This document shows, piece after piece, positions 16,294 to 23,927 of a DNA stretch of 41,759 nucleotides. A program made the translations under genes and the position numbers. Source of the DNA: an uncultured Oscillospiraceae bacterium (GTDB lineage Bacteria > Bacillota > Clostridia > Oscillospirales > Oscillospiraceae); assembly GCA_900757415.1 (NCBI GenBank), contig CAAENU010000060.1, positions 1-41,759 of the forward strand, in the 5' to 3' direction. A model generated the notes under the pieces. The model searched no databases and was not told the DNA's origin. It saw only the letters and a program-made list of their open reading frames with translations. Numbering within the stretch: the first letter of the stretch is position 1; every line of letters starts with the position of its first letter.

Positions 16294-17130
16294 TCAATAC
16301 AGGGCGACGGAGCGGATGATGAGCCACACCACCGGCGCGGCGAAAATCACGCTGTCAAACCGGTCCAGCACGCCGCCGTGCCCCGGCAGCAGCCGCCCGT
16401 AGTCCTTGATGCCGCACTCGCGCTTAATGGCGGAAAAGCTCAGATCGCCCAGCTGGCCCATGGCAGCGCCCACAAGACCCAGCAACAGGCACCAGGCCAC
16501 GTTCAGCTGCACCTCAGTGACCAGGAAGAACACGATGCGGAAGATGATCATGCCCAGCATGCCGCCCAGCAGACCGCCGACGGCACCCTCTACCGTTTTT
16601 TTGGGACTGACCCGGGGCGCCAGCTTATGCCGTCCAAGCGCCATGCCGGTAAACAGCGCCGCCGTGTCAGAGCAGAAAGCGGCCACCAGCACGATCAGAA
16701 CAATGCCGCCGCCGTGGGCCATCAGCCGCAGCCGCATCAGGCAGCTGAAGGCCAGCGGAATGGCGAGCCCGCCCAGCAGGATCGCGCATACATCACGGAA
16801 AGCCAAGGCACGCAGCGTACCGTACTCCACCACGACGCTGATGAACAGCAGGCTGAGAAAGGCTGCCAGCAGCCATGCCATCAGCAGGGCCGCGCCGCTT
16901 TTACCGATACCGGAGAGGTAAGTATACAGGATCACCGTTACGCCCATGATAGCGCTCAGTCCCCACCAGCGGCGGGTAATCTCCCGCCCGGCGGCGGCCG
17001 CCAGCAGCTCATGGGCGCCCACGGCGCACAGTGCGCACAGCAGCGCTGCCGTGGCCCAGTCCGGGGCAATGATCAGAATAAACAGCAGCAGCGGGATACC
17101 CACCACGGCGACAAGAATTCTCTGTAACAT
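16294..17130 (-). CDS. cdsA: Phosphatidate cytidylyltransferase
   Basis: 278 residues, a multi-pass membrane protein with about eight hydrophobic segments. CdsA makes CDP-diacylglycerol from phosphatidate and CTP for phospholipid synthesis. The signature region is APRVSPKKTVEGAVGG followed by LLPGHGGVLDRFDS near the C-terminus. AAGGAG precedes the start. The uppS-cdsA linkage is classic, but here a 259-base repeat cluster separates them, so it may depend on read-through. Confidence 0.95.
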   Translation of the reverse strand: MLQRILVAVVGIPLLLFILIIAPDWATAALLCALCAVGAHELLAAAAGREITRRWWGLSAIMGVTVILYTYLSGIGKSGAALLMAWLLAAFLSLLFISVVVEYGTLRALAFRDVCAILLGGLAIPLAFSCLMRLRLMAHGGGIVLIVLVAAFCSDTAALFTGMALGRHKLAPRVSPKKTVEGAVGGLLGGMLGMIIFRIVFFLVTEVQLNVAWCLLLGLVGAAMGQLGDLSFSAIKRECGIKDYGRLLPGHGGVLDRFDSVIFAAPVVWLIIRSVALY

Positions 17131-17183
17131 AGTTGCTCCTTGTTATGTATGTGATGCGAAAAAGGTGCGATAGAATTTTGCAG

Positions 17184-17386
17184 GGCAGCATGACCACATG
17201 CCGCCGACGTTGACACAGCACTGTATCGGTGGTTGGTGCATAGGGGACGATGCCCAACATCGGCCTGCCGTTCACCAAAATTGCCACTGTAAATCGTGCG
17301 GGGCGATGTGGGCATCGCCCTCTACGAAAATATATCGAGCCGTTTTCGTATCCCGCGGCGGGGTGTGGTCACCCCACCCTACGAAA
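17184..17386. repeat. Cluster of four REP-like palindromes in inverted orientation
   Basis: Four hairpins fill the uppS-cdsA gap: GGCAGCATG/CATGCCGCC (17184-17205, one mismatch), GGACGATG/CATCGGCC (17245-17265, one mismatch), GGGCGATG/CATCGCCC (17301-17320) and GGGGTG/CACCCC (17360-17375). Three of the four units have a flanking TAGGG or TAGAGG, on the + strand before the second and on the - strand before the third and fourth. The first two units face right and the last two left. The last two are also joined by TACGAAAA (17323-17330) and TTTTCGTA (17343-17350). The style is that of REP-like intergenic repeats of gut Clostridia; no gene is seen here. Confidence 0.75.
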
Positions 17387-17389
17387 TCC

Positions 17390-18121
17390 CTACGCCTTTA
17401 TCCCGCCGAAACGGCGGTCGCGGCGCTGGTAGTCGATAATGGCCTTGTCCAGCTCTTTCCGGTCAAAATCCGGCCACAGGGTATCGCAGAAATAGAATTC
17501 ACTGTAGGCACATTGCCACAGCAGAAAATTGGAAAGCCGCAGCTCACCGCTGGGGCGGATGATCAGCTCCGGATCGGGAATGTCATGGGACCAGAGATAC
17601 TTTTCAAAATTTTCCTCCGTCCATGCCTCGCCATTTTCGGCGCACAGGCGGGCGGCCTGCAGGATCTCGGCCCGGCCGCCGTAATTCAGGCAGATGTTGG
17701 CCTGAAAGCCGGTATTGCGGCTGCTGACGGTATTGGCTTCGTCGATCATCCGCTGCAGCTTGGGGGACAGCGCCGTGGCGTCGCCAAGGATCCGCAGGCG
17801 GATCTGATCCTTTTCCATGGTATTGATGGCCTCCTGCAGGTATTGCTCCAGAAGCCCCATGATGGTATCCACCTCGTCCTTGGGACGTTTCCAGTTTTCT
17901 GTGGAAAAGGCGTACACCGTCAGATATTCCACGCCAAGCTCGCGGCAATACGCGGCGATATCCCGAAAGGTTTCGGCGCCTATCTTATGGCCGGCAGTGC
18001 GCGGAAGACCACGCTTCTTTGCCCAACGACCGTTGCCGTCCATAATGATAGCGATATGGCGGGGTAGGCGGCTCATGTCCACCTGCCCCGCCGTATATCC
18101 GTTTTTCTGGAACAGGCCCAT
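17390..18121 (-). CDS. uppS: Undecaprenyl diphosphate synthase (cis-prenyltransferase)
   Basis: 243 residues. UppS adds isopentenyl units in cis to make the C55 lipid carrier for peptidoglycan. The conserved HIAIIMDGNGRWAKKRG contains the catalytic Asp (D28), and RPSGELRLSNFLLWQ plus the AYSEFYF segment are typical. The start codon shares one base with the frr stop (TGATG), so it is translationally coupled to frr. The stop is followed at once by the REP-like cluster. Confidence 0.97.
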   Translation of the reverse strand: MGLFQKNGYTAGQVDMSRLPRHIAIIMDGNGRWAKKRGLPRTAGHKIGAETFRDIAAYCRELGVEYLTVYAFSTENWKRPKDEVDTIMGLLEQYLQEAINTMEKDQIRLRILGDATALSPKLQRMIDEANTVSSRNTGFQANICLNYGGRAEILQAARLCAENGEAWTEENFEKYLWSHDIPDPELIIRPSGELRLSNFLLWQCAYSEFYFCDTLWPDFDRKELDKAIIDYQRRDRRFGGIKA

Positions 18122-18684
18122 CAGACGGACATCAGTTCCTTTTCTTTGTTTTCCAGCAGCTTATCCAGTTCCTTGCAGCTGTCGTCGGTCATTTTCTGCA
18201 GGTCCTTTTCTGCGATCTTCAGCTCATCCTCGGTGATCTCGGAGGCCTTCTGCTGCTTTTTGAAATTCTCCATGGCGTCGCGGCGGATATTGCGCACGGC
18301 TACCTTGCCGCTTTCAGTATACTTGCGGATCTGCTTGACAAGATCCTTGCGGCGCTCCTCCGTCAGCTGGGGGAAAGCCAGACGGATGCACTTGCCGTCG
18401 TTCTGGGGATTGATACCGAGGTCAGACTCCAGAATGGCCTTTTCGATGCCCTTCAGAGCGTTGGCGTCCCACGGTGTGATTAACAGCGTGCGGGGATCGG
18501 GGGAGCCGATGGACGCGATTTGCTGAATGGGGGTGGGGGTGCCGTAATAGTCCACGCTGATGCGGTTGAGCACGGCGGCGTTGGCACGGCCTGCACGCAC
18601 GGCGGCAAAGTCATTCTGCACCGACTCGATGCTCTTTTTCATCTTTTCTTCGTAAATCTTGTATTCATCCTTTAACATGTTCAA
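18121..18684 (-). CDS. frr: Ribosome recycling factor
   Basis: 187 residues, normal length. RRF with EF-G splits post-termination ribosomes. Typical segments are RAGRANAAVLNRISVDYYGTP (seen in part), LLITPWD and NIRRDAMENFKK. It overlaps pyrH by 4 bases and uppS by 1 base, the conserved pyrH-frr-uppS arrangement. Confidence 0.98.
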   Translation of the reverse strand: MNMLKDEYKIYEEKMKKSIESVQNDFAAVRAGRANAAVLNRISVDYYGTPTPIQQIASIGSPDPRTLLITPWDANALKGIEKAILESDLGINPQNDGKCIRLAFPQLTEERRKDLVKQIRKYTESGKVAVRNIRRDAMENFKKQQKASEITEDELKIAEKDLQKMTDDSCKELDKLLENKEKELMSV

Positions 18685-19400
18685 TCCTCCTTGACAATGG
18701 TTCCGATTTTCTCTCCGCGGATGGCGCGGACAATATTATAGGGATCCTTCAGGGCAAATACCAGCACGGGGATATGATTGTCCATGGACATACTGGTGGC
18801 AGTGGAATCCATGACGGCCAGATGCCGCTTGAGTACCTCGTCGTAGGTGATGGCGTCGAACTTTACCGCGTTGGCGTTGGTAGCGGGATCGCTGTCGTAC
18901 ACGCCGTCAATATTCTTGGCCAGCAATATGACGTCGGCATCGATCTCGGCGGCACGCAGCACGGCGGCGGTGTCGGTGGAAAAGTAGGGATTGCCGGTGC
19001 CGCAGCCGAAAATGACCACACGGCCCTTTTCCAGATGGCGAATGGCGCGGGCCCGGATGTAGGGTTCTGCCACGGCGCGGATCTCCAGCGCGGTCTGCAC
19101 CCGGACGTCCACGCCCTTTTGCTCCAGCACGTCGGCCATGGCCATGCAGTTCATGGTGGTGGCCAGCATACCCATGTGGTCGGCCCGGGAGCGTTCGATA
19201 TAACCCTCGCCGTTTTTGACGCCGCGCCAGAAGTTGCCGCCGCCGATGACCACGCCCATCTCCACGCCCATGGCGTTGCACTCTTTGATGACGTCGGCCA
19301 CCTGCCCCATTACCTTGAAATCCAAGCCGAAGTGCTTGTCACCGGCCAACGCTTCGCCGCTGATCTTCAGCAGCACCCGCTTATATTTCGGTTCGTCCAT
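18681..19400 (-). CDS. pyrH: UMP kinase
   Basis: 239 residues. Phosphorylates UMP to UDP; bacterial hexameric amino-acid-kinase fold. KRVLLKISGEALAGD at the N-terminus, GGGNFWRG and the DADVILLAKNIDGVYDSDP segment are diagnostic. First gene of the long leftward operon; AGGAG lies 8 bases upstream of the ATG. The usual upstream neighbours rpsB-tsf are not next to it: a divergent hydrolase gene begins instead. Confidence 0.98.
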   Translation of the reverse strand: MDEPKYKRVLLKISGEALAGDKHFGLDFKVMGQVADVIKECNAMGVEMGVVIGGGNFWRGVKNGEGYIERSRADHMGMLATTMNCMAMADVLEQKGVDVRVQTALEIRAVAEPYIRARAIRHLEKGRVVIFGCGTGNPYFSTDTAAVLRAAEIDADVILLAKNIDGVYDSDPATNANAVKFDAITYDEVLKRHLAVMDSTATSMSMDNHIPVLVFALKDPYNIVRAIRGEKIGTIVKED

Positions 19401-19440
19401 TTGTCACGCTCCTATTCCATGCGTTCTTCAATACGTTGCT

Positions 19441-19469
19441 ATTCTACCTTATTTCTTCCGGTTTGCATA
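19441..19469 (-). promoter_or_regulatory. Possible promoter of the pyrH-polC operon
   Basis: Minus strand TAGAAT (19446-19441) is a good -10 element. The -35 at 17-bp spacing, TATGCA, is poor. Its position, about 40 bases before the pyrH start, is right for the operon promoter. Confidence 0.4.
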
Positions 19470-19501
19470 GAGGGAAAATTAAAATTTTGCAGATTCTTTT
19501 A

Positions 19502-19530
19502 TTGTGCGGCGGCGGCAAAGCTGGTATACT
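19502..19530 (+). promoter_or_regulatory. Promoter of the metallo-hydrolase gene
   Basis: TTGTGC (19502-19507), 17 bp and TATACT (19525-19530), 24 bases before the start codon. Confidence 0.7.
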
Positions 19531-19554
19531 GTTGCGAAAAGGAGGGGATTCCCC

Positions 19555-20448
19555 ATGGAATTGCAGCATGTGCGGGGACGCACCTGGGTCGCCGTGGCGT
19601 CCACGGCGCTGCTGGTTGTCTACCGTGTGACGGATACGGACATCATCCTGATCGACACCGGCTATGCCAAGCTGGACCGCGCCGGACTGACCGCGCTGAT
19701 CGACAGCAGCGGCTTTCATCTGCGTGGTGTGATCTGTTCGCACGCCCATTTTGACCACAGTGGAAACGTCCGCTATTTGCAGCAGCGCTATCAGGCGCCG
19801 GTGGCGGCGCAGTTGATCGAGGCGGGCATTTCCGTCAATTCTGACGCCTATCGGGCCAATTATATCGCCCTGACCTACGGCAAAAGCCGGGAGTATTTCC
19901 TGGAGGAGTGCTTCACGGCGGATGTGATCATCGGCCCGGAGGACGAATATCTGGATTTTGGCGGCGTGCGCTTTGGCATTTTGCAGCTGCCGGGCCATAC
20001 CGCCGGGCACATCGGCGTGGTGACGCCGGACAACGTGGCCTATGTGGGCGACTGTCTGCTGGACCGGCAGCAGCTGGACAAGGCCAAGCTGCTGTCTACC
20101 ATGTTTATTGCCCGGGATCTGGAGAGCAAGGCGTTTTTGCGGGAGACCCATTATGACGCCTATATTCTGGCGCATAAAGAGGTGGTCACGGATATTACGG
20201 CGCTGGTGGACTGCAATATGGAAGCCGTCCGCCGGAAGGGAGAGGAACTGCTGGACATTCTGGTGGATGGCATGACCTTTCCCCAGTGGATCGCCGCTTT
20301 CTGCCAGAGGGAGAACATCCGGACCCATAACGAATTCAAGTTTTCCATTATCGAACGGAATTTTTCCGATTTTGTCAACTGGCTTACGGATGAGGGACGC
20401 ATTACGATCCGGCGTGAGTACTGCGCCAAAACCTATTATCATGCATGA
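19555..20448 (+). CDS. Metallo-beta-lactamase-fold hydrolase
   Basis: 297 residues. The zinc motif HAHFDH (63-68 region, SHAHFDHSG) and LPGHTAGHIG and YVGDCLLD further on are those of the glyoxalase II-like branch of the MBL superfamily. The C-terminal 90 residues are helical and may form a substrate or partner domain. The substrate is unknown. ATG 19555 is preceded by GGAGGGG; the longer frame from 19504 starts inside the promoter and is rejected. Monocistronic: promoter upstream, terminator at 20451. Confidence 0.85.
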   Translation: MELQHVRGRTWVAVASTALLVVYRVTDTDIILIDTGYAKLDRAGLTALIDSSGFHLRGVICSHAHFDHSGNVRYLQQRYQAPVAAQLIEAGISVNSDAYRANYIALTYGKSREYFLEECFTADVIIGPEDEYLDFGGVRFGILQLPGHTAGHIGVVTPDNVAYVGDCLLDRQQLDKAKLLSTMFIARDLESKAFLRETHYDAYILAHKEVVTDITALVDCNMEAVRRKGEELLDILVDGMTFPQWIAAFCQRENIRTHNEFKFSIIERNFSDFVNWLTDEGRITIRREYCAKTYYHA

Positions 20449-20450
20449 TG

Positions 20451-20480
20451 AAACCGCCCCGGCTTTGGCCGGGGCGGTTT
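20451..20480. terminator. GC-rich terminator between convergent genes
   Basis: 13-bp perfect stem AAACCGCCCCGGC / GCCGGGGCGGTTT with a TTTG loop. A and T ends on either side allow it to act for both the + hydrolase and the - DUF2974 gene. Confidence 0.85.
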
Positions 20481-20492
20481 GCATTTGGGGGG

Positions 20493-21692
20493 CTATTTTT
20501 CTTCTTTACGGCGTTCCAGCGCTTTCTGCCCGGCCTGATAGAGATTGCCGGCGGTCTCTTTCAGGGTTTCCGCAGTTTCCTTCAGACCGGCCTCCGCCGT
20601 GCGAAGGAGTTCATCTTTGACATCGGCCATCAGGCGCCGCAGCGCTTCGGAAACAATGCCTCTTTGCTTTTCATCGGCGGCAAGACGCCGGAGCAATTCC
20701 GACTGACGCACATCCTCCAACGACTGCACTGTGCCGCCCTGTGTGAACATATCAAACAGCGCGTTGGATAATTCTTTACGCTCCTGAGGGGACAGGGAAG
20801 CCAGCCACTCACGCACCACGTCATCGGACGCTTTTCCGAATTCCGAACGCGCTTCCTGACGAATAAAACGGCTGCCCAGAACGCCCCAGGTCAGGGGTTC
20901 GTGCTGCATAATGGCACGGCTGCTGCTGGCCACGACGGTATAATCCTCCGTATGTTCCAGCAGGACGCCAACGATGGAGGCGGCGGGGATATAGGTGTGC
21001 AGTTTTGCGGCGATGCGGCGGTATTCCGCCGTATCGGTCACATCCCGGCGGAAGCCGGGACCGTCGTTATTATATGCGTCCAGCATACGGGCCTGCAGCG
21101 CTTCGGGAATGTGTATGGCGGCGTAAGCCGCCAGATTGCCGCCCTTGGAATGGCCGCCGATCCGCACAGGACGCTCCGGACAGCGCCACGCCATATCCTC
21201 GACGTATTCCACGGCGCCGATCTGGGCCGGGACCGCATCCATATAGCTGAGGTTCAGGTTTTCTTTCCACCCCACCAGCGACCGGTCGGTGCCCATGAAG
21301 GCACAGAACAGCGTACCGTCAGGGAGCAGAAAGGACAGGGCGTCCAGCTGCATTTCCCGCGTCTCGTCCCGCACGGTTTCGTAGCCGAACAGCCGCACCG
21401 GGGCAAAACGGCAGGATTCCGCCGCCAGCTTCATCAGCGGGATATAATTGTTGGGGGACAGGCCCTGCTGCTCGTCCTCCGCCGTCATCCGGGGCACGAT
21501 GTCGCTCATCAGAACGGCCTTGTCCGCATCACGGCTGCGCAGCTCCGGAAAGCGGCGAAAATTCAGATAGGCGATGATGCACAGGATCAGATTGTCCACT
21601 TCGTTGAAGGCGTCCTGCGCGAAGGTAAGATCCCCTCGCCAGCGCAGGTAGTCGAATACCGTGGTGACGGCGGTTTTTTCCGGTTTATCCAT
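20493..21692 (-). CDS. DUF2974 / Mbeg1-like alpha/beta-hydrolase
   Basis: 399 residues. The start resembles Mbeg1-like proteins (FDYLRWRGDLTF, NEVDNLILCIIAYL). The lipase-type nucleophile elbow is GGHSKGGN with Ser182. The C-terminal 120 residues are charged and helical, with repeated KETAE-type segments suggestive of a coiled coil. No signal peptide is seen. The family is widespread in Firmicutes but its substrate is not known. ATG 21692 is chosen because AAAGGAG lies 7 bases upstream; the longer frame to 21761 starts within the promoter. Confidence 0.8.
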   Translation of the reverse strand: MDKPEKTAVTTVFDYLRWRGDLTFAQDAFNEVDNLILCIIAYLNFRRFPELRSRDADKAVLMSDIVPRMTAEDEQQGLSPNNYIPLMKLAAESCRFAPVRLFGYETVRDETREMQLDALSFLLPDGTLFCAFMGTDRSLVGWKENLNLSYMDAVPAQIGAVEYVEDMAWRCPERPVRIGGHSKGGNLAAYAAIHIPEALQARMLDAYNNDGPGFRRDVTDTAEYRRIAAKLHTYIPAASIVGVLLEHTEDYTVVASSSRAIMQHEPLTWGVLGSRFIRQEARSEFGKASDDVVREWLASLSPQERKELSNALFDMFTQGGTVQSLEDVRQSELLRRLAADEKQRGIVSEALRRLMADVKDELLRTAEAGLKETAETLKETAGNLYQAGQKALERRKEEK

Positions 21693-21732
21693 GGCGCTCT
21701 CCTTTGCGGAAAATGGAAATATCGATAATGTT

Positions 21733-21761
21733 ATCATAGCATAGTTTCTCCTTGGGTGCAA
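21733..21761 (-). promoter_or_regulatory. Promoter of the DUF2974 hydrolase gene
   Basis: Minus strand TTGCAC (21761-21756), 17 bp, TATGAT (21738-21733), 41 bases before the start codon. Confidence 0.72.
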
Positions 21762-21798
21762 GAAGGCCGTTTCGCGGCAGAACTTTTTTCAATTTATA

Positions 21799-21827
21799 TT
21801 GACATTTCAGGCCTTTTTCTATATAGT
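21799..21827 (+). promoter_or_regulatory. Promoter of the pot operon
   Basis: TTGACA (21799-21804), 17 bp and TATAGT (21822-21827). A leader of about 105 bases follows, in which I see no clear riboswitch. Confidence 0.85.
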
Positions 21828-21940
21828 GGTCTTGCTGTTTTCAGCATGCCAAATTTCAACGAAAAATACAGGCCGCACCGGCCCTCGGTGAGTACAGAGA
21901 GAAGAGGCGAAAAAATCTTTTTATGAACGGGGGAGGATAA

Positions 21941-23083
21941 ATGTCCAAAGAGTTGATTCGCCTGCGGAACCTCTGCATGGCGTTTGACGACGAGCTGGTT
22001 CTCGACAACATCAATCTTTACATCAACGATTCCGAATTCCTCACACTGCTCGGGCCCAGCGGCTGCGGCAAGACCACGACGCTGCGGATCATCGGCGGGT
22101 TTACGACGCCCACATCCGGTGATGTTACCTTTGACGGTGTGAGGATCAATGACGTTCCGCCGCATAAACGGCAGATCAACACCGTGTTCCAGAAGTATGC
22201 CCTGTTTCCCCATTTGGACGTATTTGAGAACGTGGCCTTCGGCCTGCGCATTGCCAAGACGCCGGAGGAGGAGATAGGGCAGCGTGTCACGGAGATGCTG
22301 GGAGTGGTCAGCCTGAAGGGGTTTGAACAGCGCCGCATCGATCAGCTCTCCGGCGGACAGCAGCAGCGCGTGGCCATTGCCCGGGCGCTGGTGAACCGTC
22401 CCAAGGTGCTGCTGCTGGATGAGCCGCTGGGCGCGCTGGATCTTCGGCTGCGCAAGGATATGCAGAACGAGCTGAAGCGTATCCAGCAGCAGATGGGCAT
22501 CACGTTTATCTATGTGACCCACGACCAGGAGGAGGCGCTGACCATGTCCGACACCGTGGTGGTGATGGACAAGGGCCGCATTCAGCAGATCGGAACGCCG
22601 GAAGATATATATAATGAGCCGAAGAACGCCTTTGTGGCGGACTTTATCGGCGAGAGCAACATCCTTAACGGCACCATGGTGCGCGACAGAGTGGTGAAGA
22701 TGTACGGCAAGGAGTTTCCCTGCGTGGACGGCGGATTTGCCGAAAATGAGCCGGTGGACGTGGTCATCCGGCCTGAGGACATCGACATCGTTCCCGTGGA
22801 GCAGGGCCAGCTGGTAGGCACCGTTACCAACGTGACCTTCAAGGGGATGCAGTATGACATCATCGTGGACTTCCGCGGCTTCAAGTGGCTGATCCAGACC
22901 ACCGACCATTCGCCGGTGGGGGCGCGGATCGGCGTAAAGATCGACCCGGATGGCTTCCACATTATGAAGAAGAGCGAATACTCCGGTATGTTCGGTGATT
23001 ACTCCTCCTATTCCGAGGAGTATGAGGAATTGGCGGACGCCAGCGCTGAGCTGGAAGAGGAGGAGAGCGAGGATGAAGAATAA
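21941..23083 (+). CDS. potA: Spermidine/putrescine ABC transporter, ATP-binding protein
   Basis: 380 residues. Walker A GPSGCGKTT (38-46), the ABC signature LSGGQQQR near 136 and Walker B LLLDEPLGALD are intact. The C-terminal TOBE-like domain (VDVVIRPEDIDIVP...) is typical of PotA/MalK-type subunits. The last ~20 residues are nearly all Glu/Asp, an unusual acidic tail; its GAG codons also provide the GAGGAG ribosome binding site of potB, which starts 11 bases before this stop. Strong GGGGGAGG before the ATG. Polyamines are inferred from the operon and family, not proven. Confidence 0.93.
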   Translation: MSKELIRLRNLCMAFDDELVLDNINLYINDSEFLTLLGPSGCGKTTTLRIIGGFTTPTSGDVTFDGVRINDVPPHKRQINTVFQKYALFPHLDVFENVAFGLRIAKTPEEEIGQRVTEMLGVVSLKGFEQRRIDQLSGGQQQRVAIARALVNRPKVLLLDEPLGALDLRLRKDMQNELKRIQQQMGITFIYVTHDQEEALTMSDTVVVMDKGRIQQIGTPEDIYNEPKNAFVADFIGESNILNGTMVRDRVVKMYGKEFPCVDGGFAENEPVDVVIRPEDIDIVPVEQGQLVGTVTNVTFKGMQYDIIVDFRGFKWLIQTTDHSPVGARIGVKIDPDGFHIMKKSEYSGMFGDYSSYSEEYEELADASAELEEEESEDEE

Positions 23084-23927
23084 GCTCTCCCGTTTTGCCG
23101 TGCCCTATGTGGTGTGGATGGCCATTTTTGTGGTGGCCCCCATCATTATCATGGTGATCTATGCTTTTTCCAACGGAGACGGCGGCGCCACGCTGGACAA
23201 CTTTGTGCAGATGGGCGACTATGCGTCGGTATTCGGCCGATCCTTTAAACTGGCGCTGATCGCCACCGCCATCTGTTTGCTGATCGGCTATCCCGTGTCC
23301 TACTTTTTAAGCCGCGAGGGCGCGTCGTTTCAGAAGATCGCCATGGTGCTCATTATGCTGCCCATGTGGATGAACTTTCTGCTGCGAACCTATTCGTGGA
23401 TGACCATTCTGGAGAATAACGGCCTTTTGAATCAGCTGTTGCAGAAGATCGGCATTATCGCCCTGTACAACAGCATTACCGGCAGCAGCATCGAGTATTT
23501 TTCCATGATGAATACCTCGGGCGCGGTGGTGCTGGGCATGGTATATAACTACCTGCCGTTTATGATCCTGCCTATCTATTCTGTCATTGTGAAGCTGGAT
23601 TATTCCCTGCTGGAGGCGGCCCGGGATCTGGGAGCCAATAATGTTACCGTGTTCCGCAAGGTGATTCTGCCTCTGAGCCTGCCGGGCGTGCTGTCCGGTA
23701 TCACCATGGTTTTCGTCCCCTCGGTGTCCACCTTCGCCATCAGCCGGATGCTGGGCGGCGGCACCGAGCTGCTGCTGGGCGATCTCATCGAGCGGCAGTT
23801 TCTGGGCGGTGCGTATAATCCCCAGCTGGGTGCGGCCATCTCCCTTGTGATGATGATCATCGTGGTCATCTGCATGCTGGTGATGAACCGCTTCGGCGAG
23901 GGCGAGGAACAGGCGGTGATGCTATGA
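23073..23927 (+). CDS. potB: Spermidine/putrescine ABC transporter permease PotB
   Basis: 284 residues with about six membrane helices. The EAA loop that contacts the ATPase is EAARDLGANNVTVFRKVILPLSLPG. Start chosen at ATG 23073 after GAGGAGAGCGAGG; the frame from 22995 reads through potA. It overlaps potA by 11 bases and the next gene by 4 (ATGA), so the three are coupled. Confidence 0.94.
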   Translation: MKNKLSRFAVPYVVWMAIFVVAPIIIMVIYAFSNGDGGATLDNFVQMGDYASVFGRSFKLALIATAICLLIGYPVSYFLSREGASFQKIAMVLIMLPMWMNFLLRTYSWMTILENNGLLNQLLQKIGIIALYNSITGSSIEYFSMMNTSGAVVLGMVYNYLPFMILPIYSVIVKLDYSLLEAARDLGANNVTVFRKVILPLSLPGVLSGITMVFVPSVSTFAISRMLGGGTELLLGDLIERQFLGGAYNPQLGAAISLVMMIIVVICMLVMNRFGEGEEQAVML

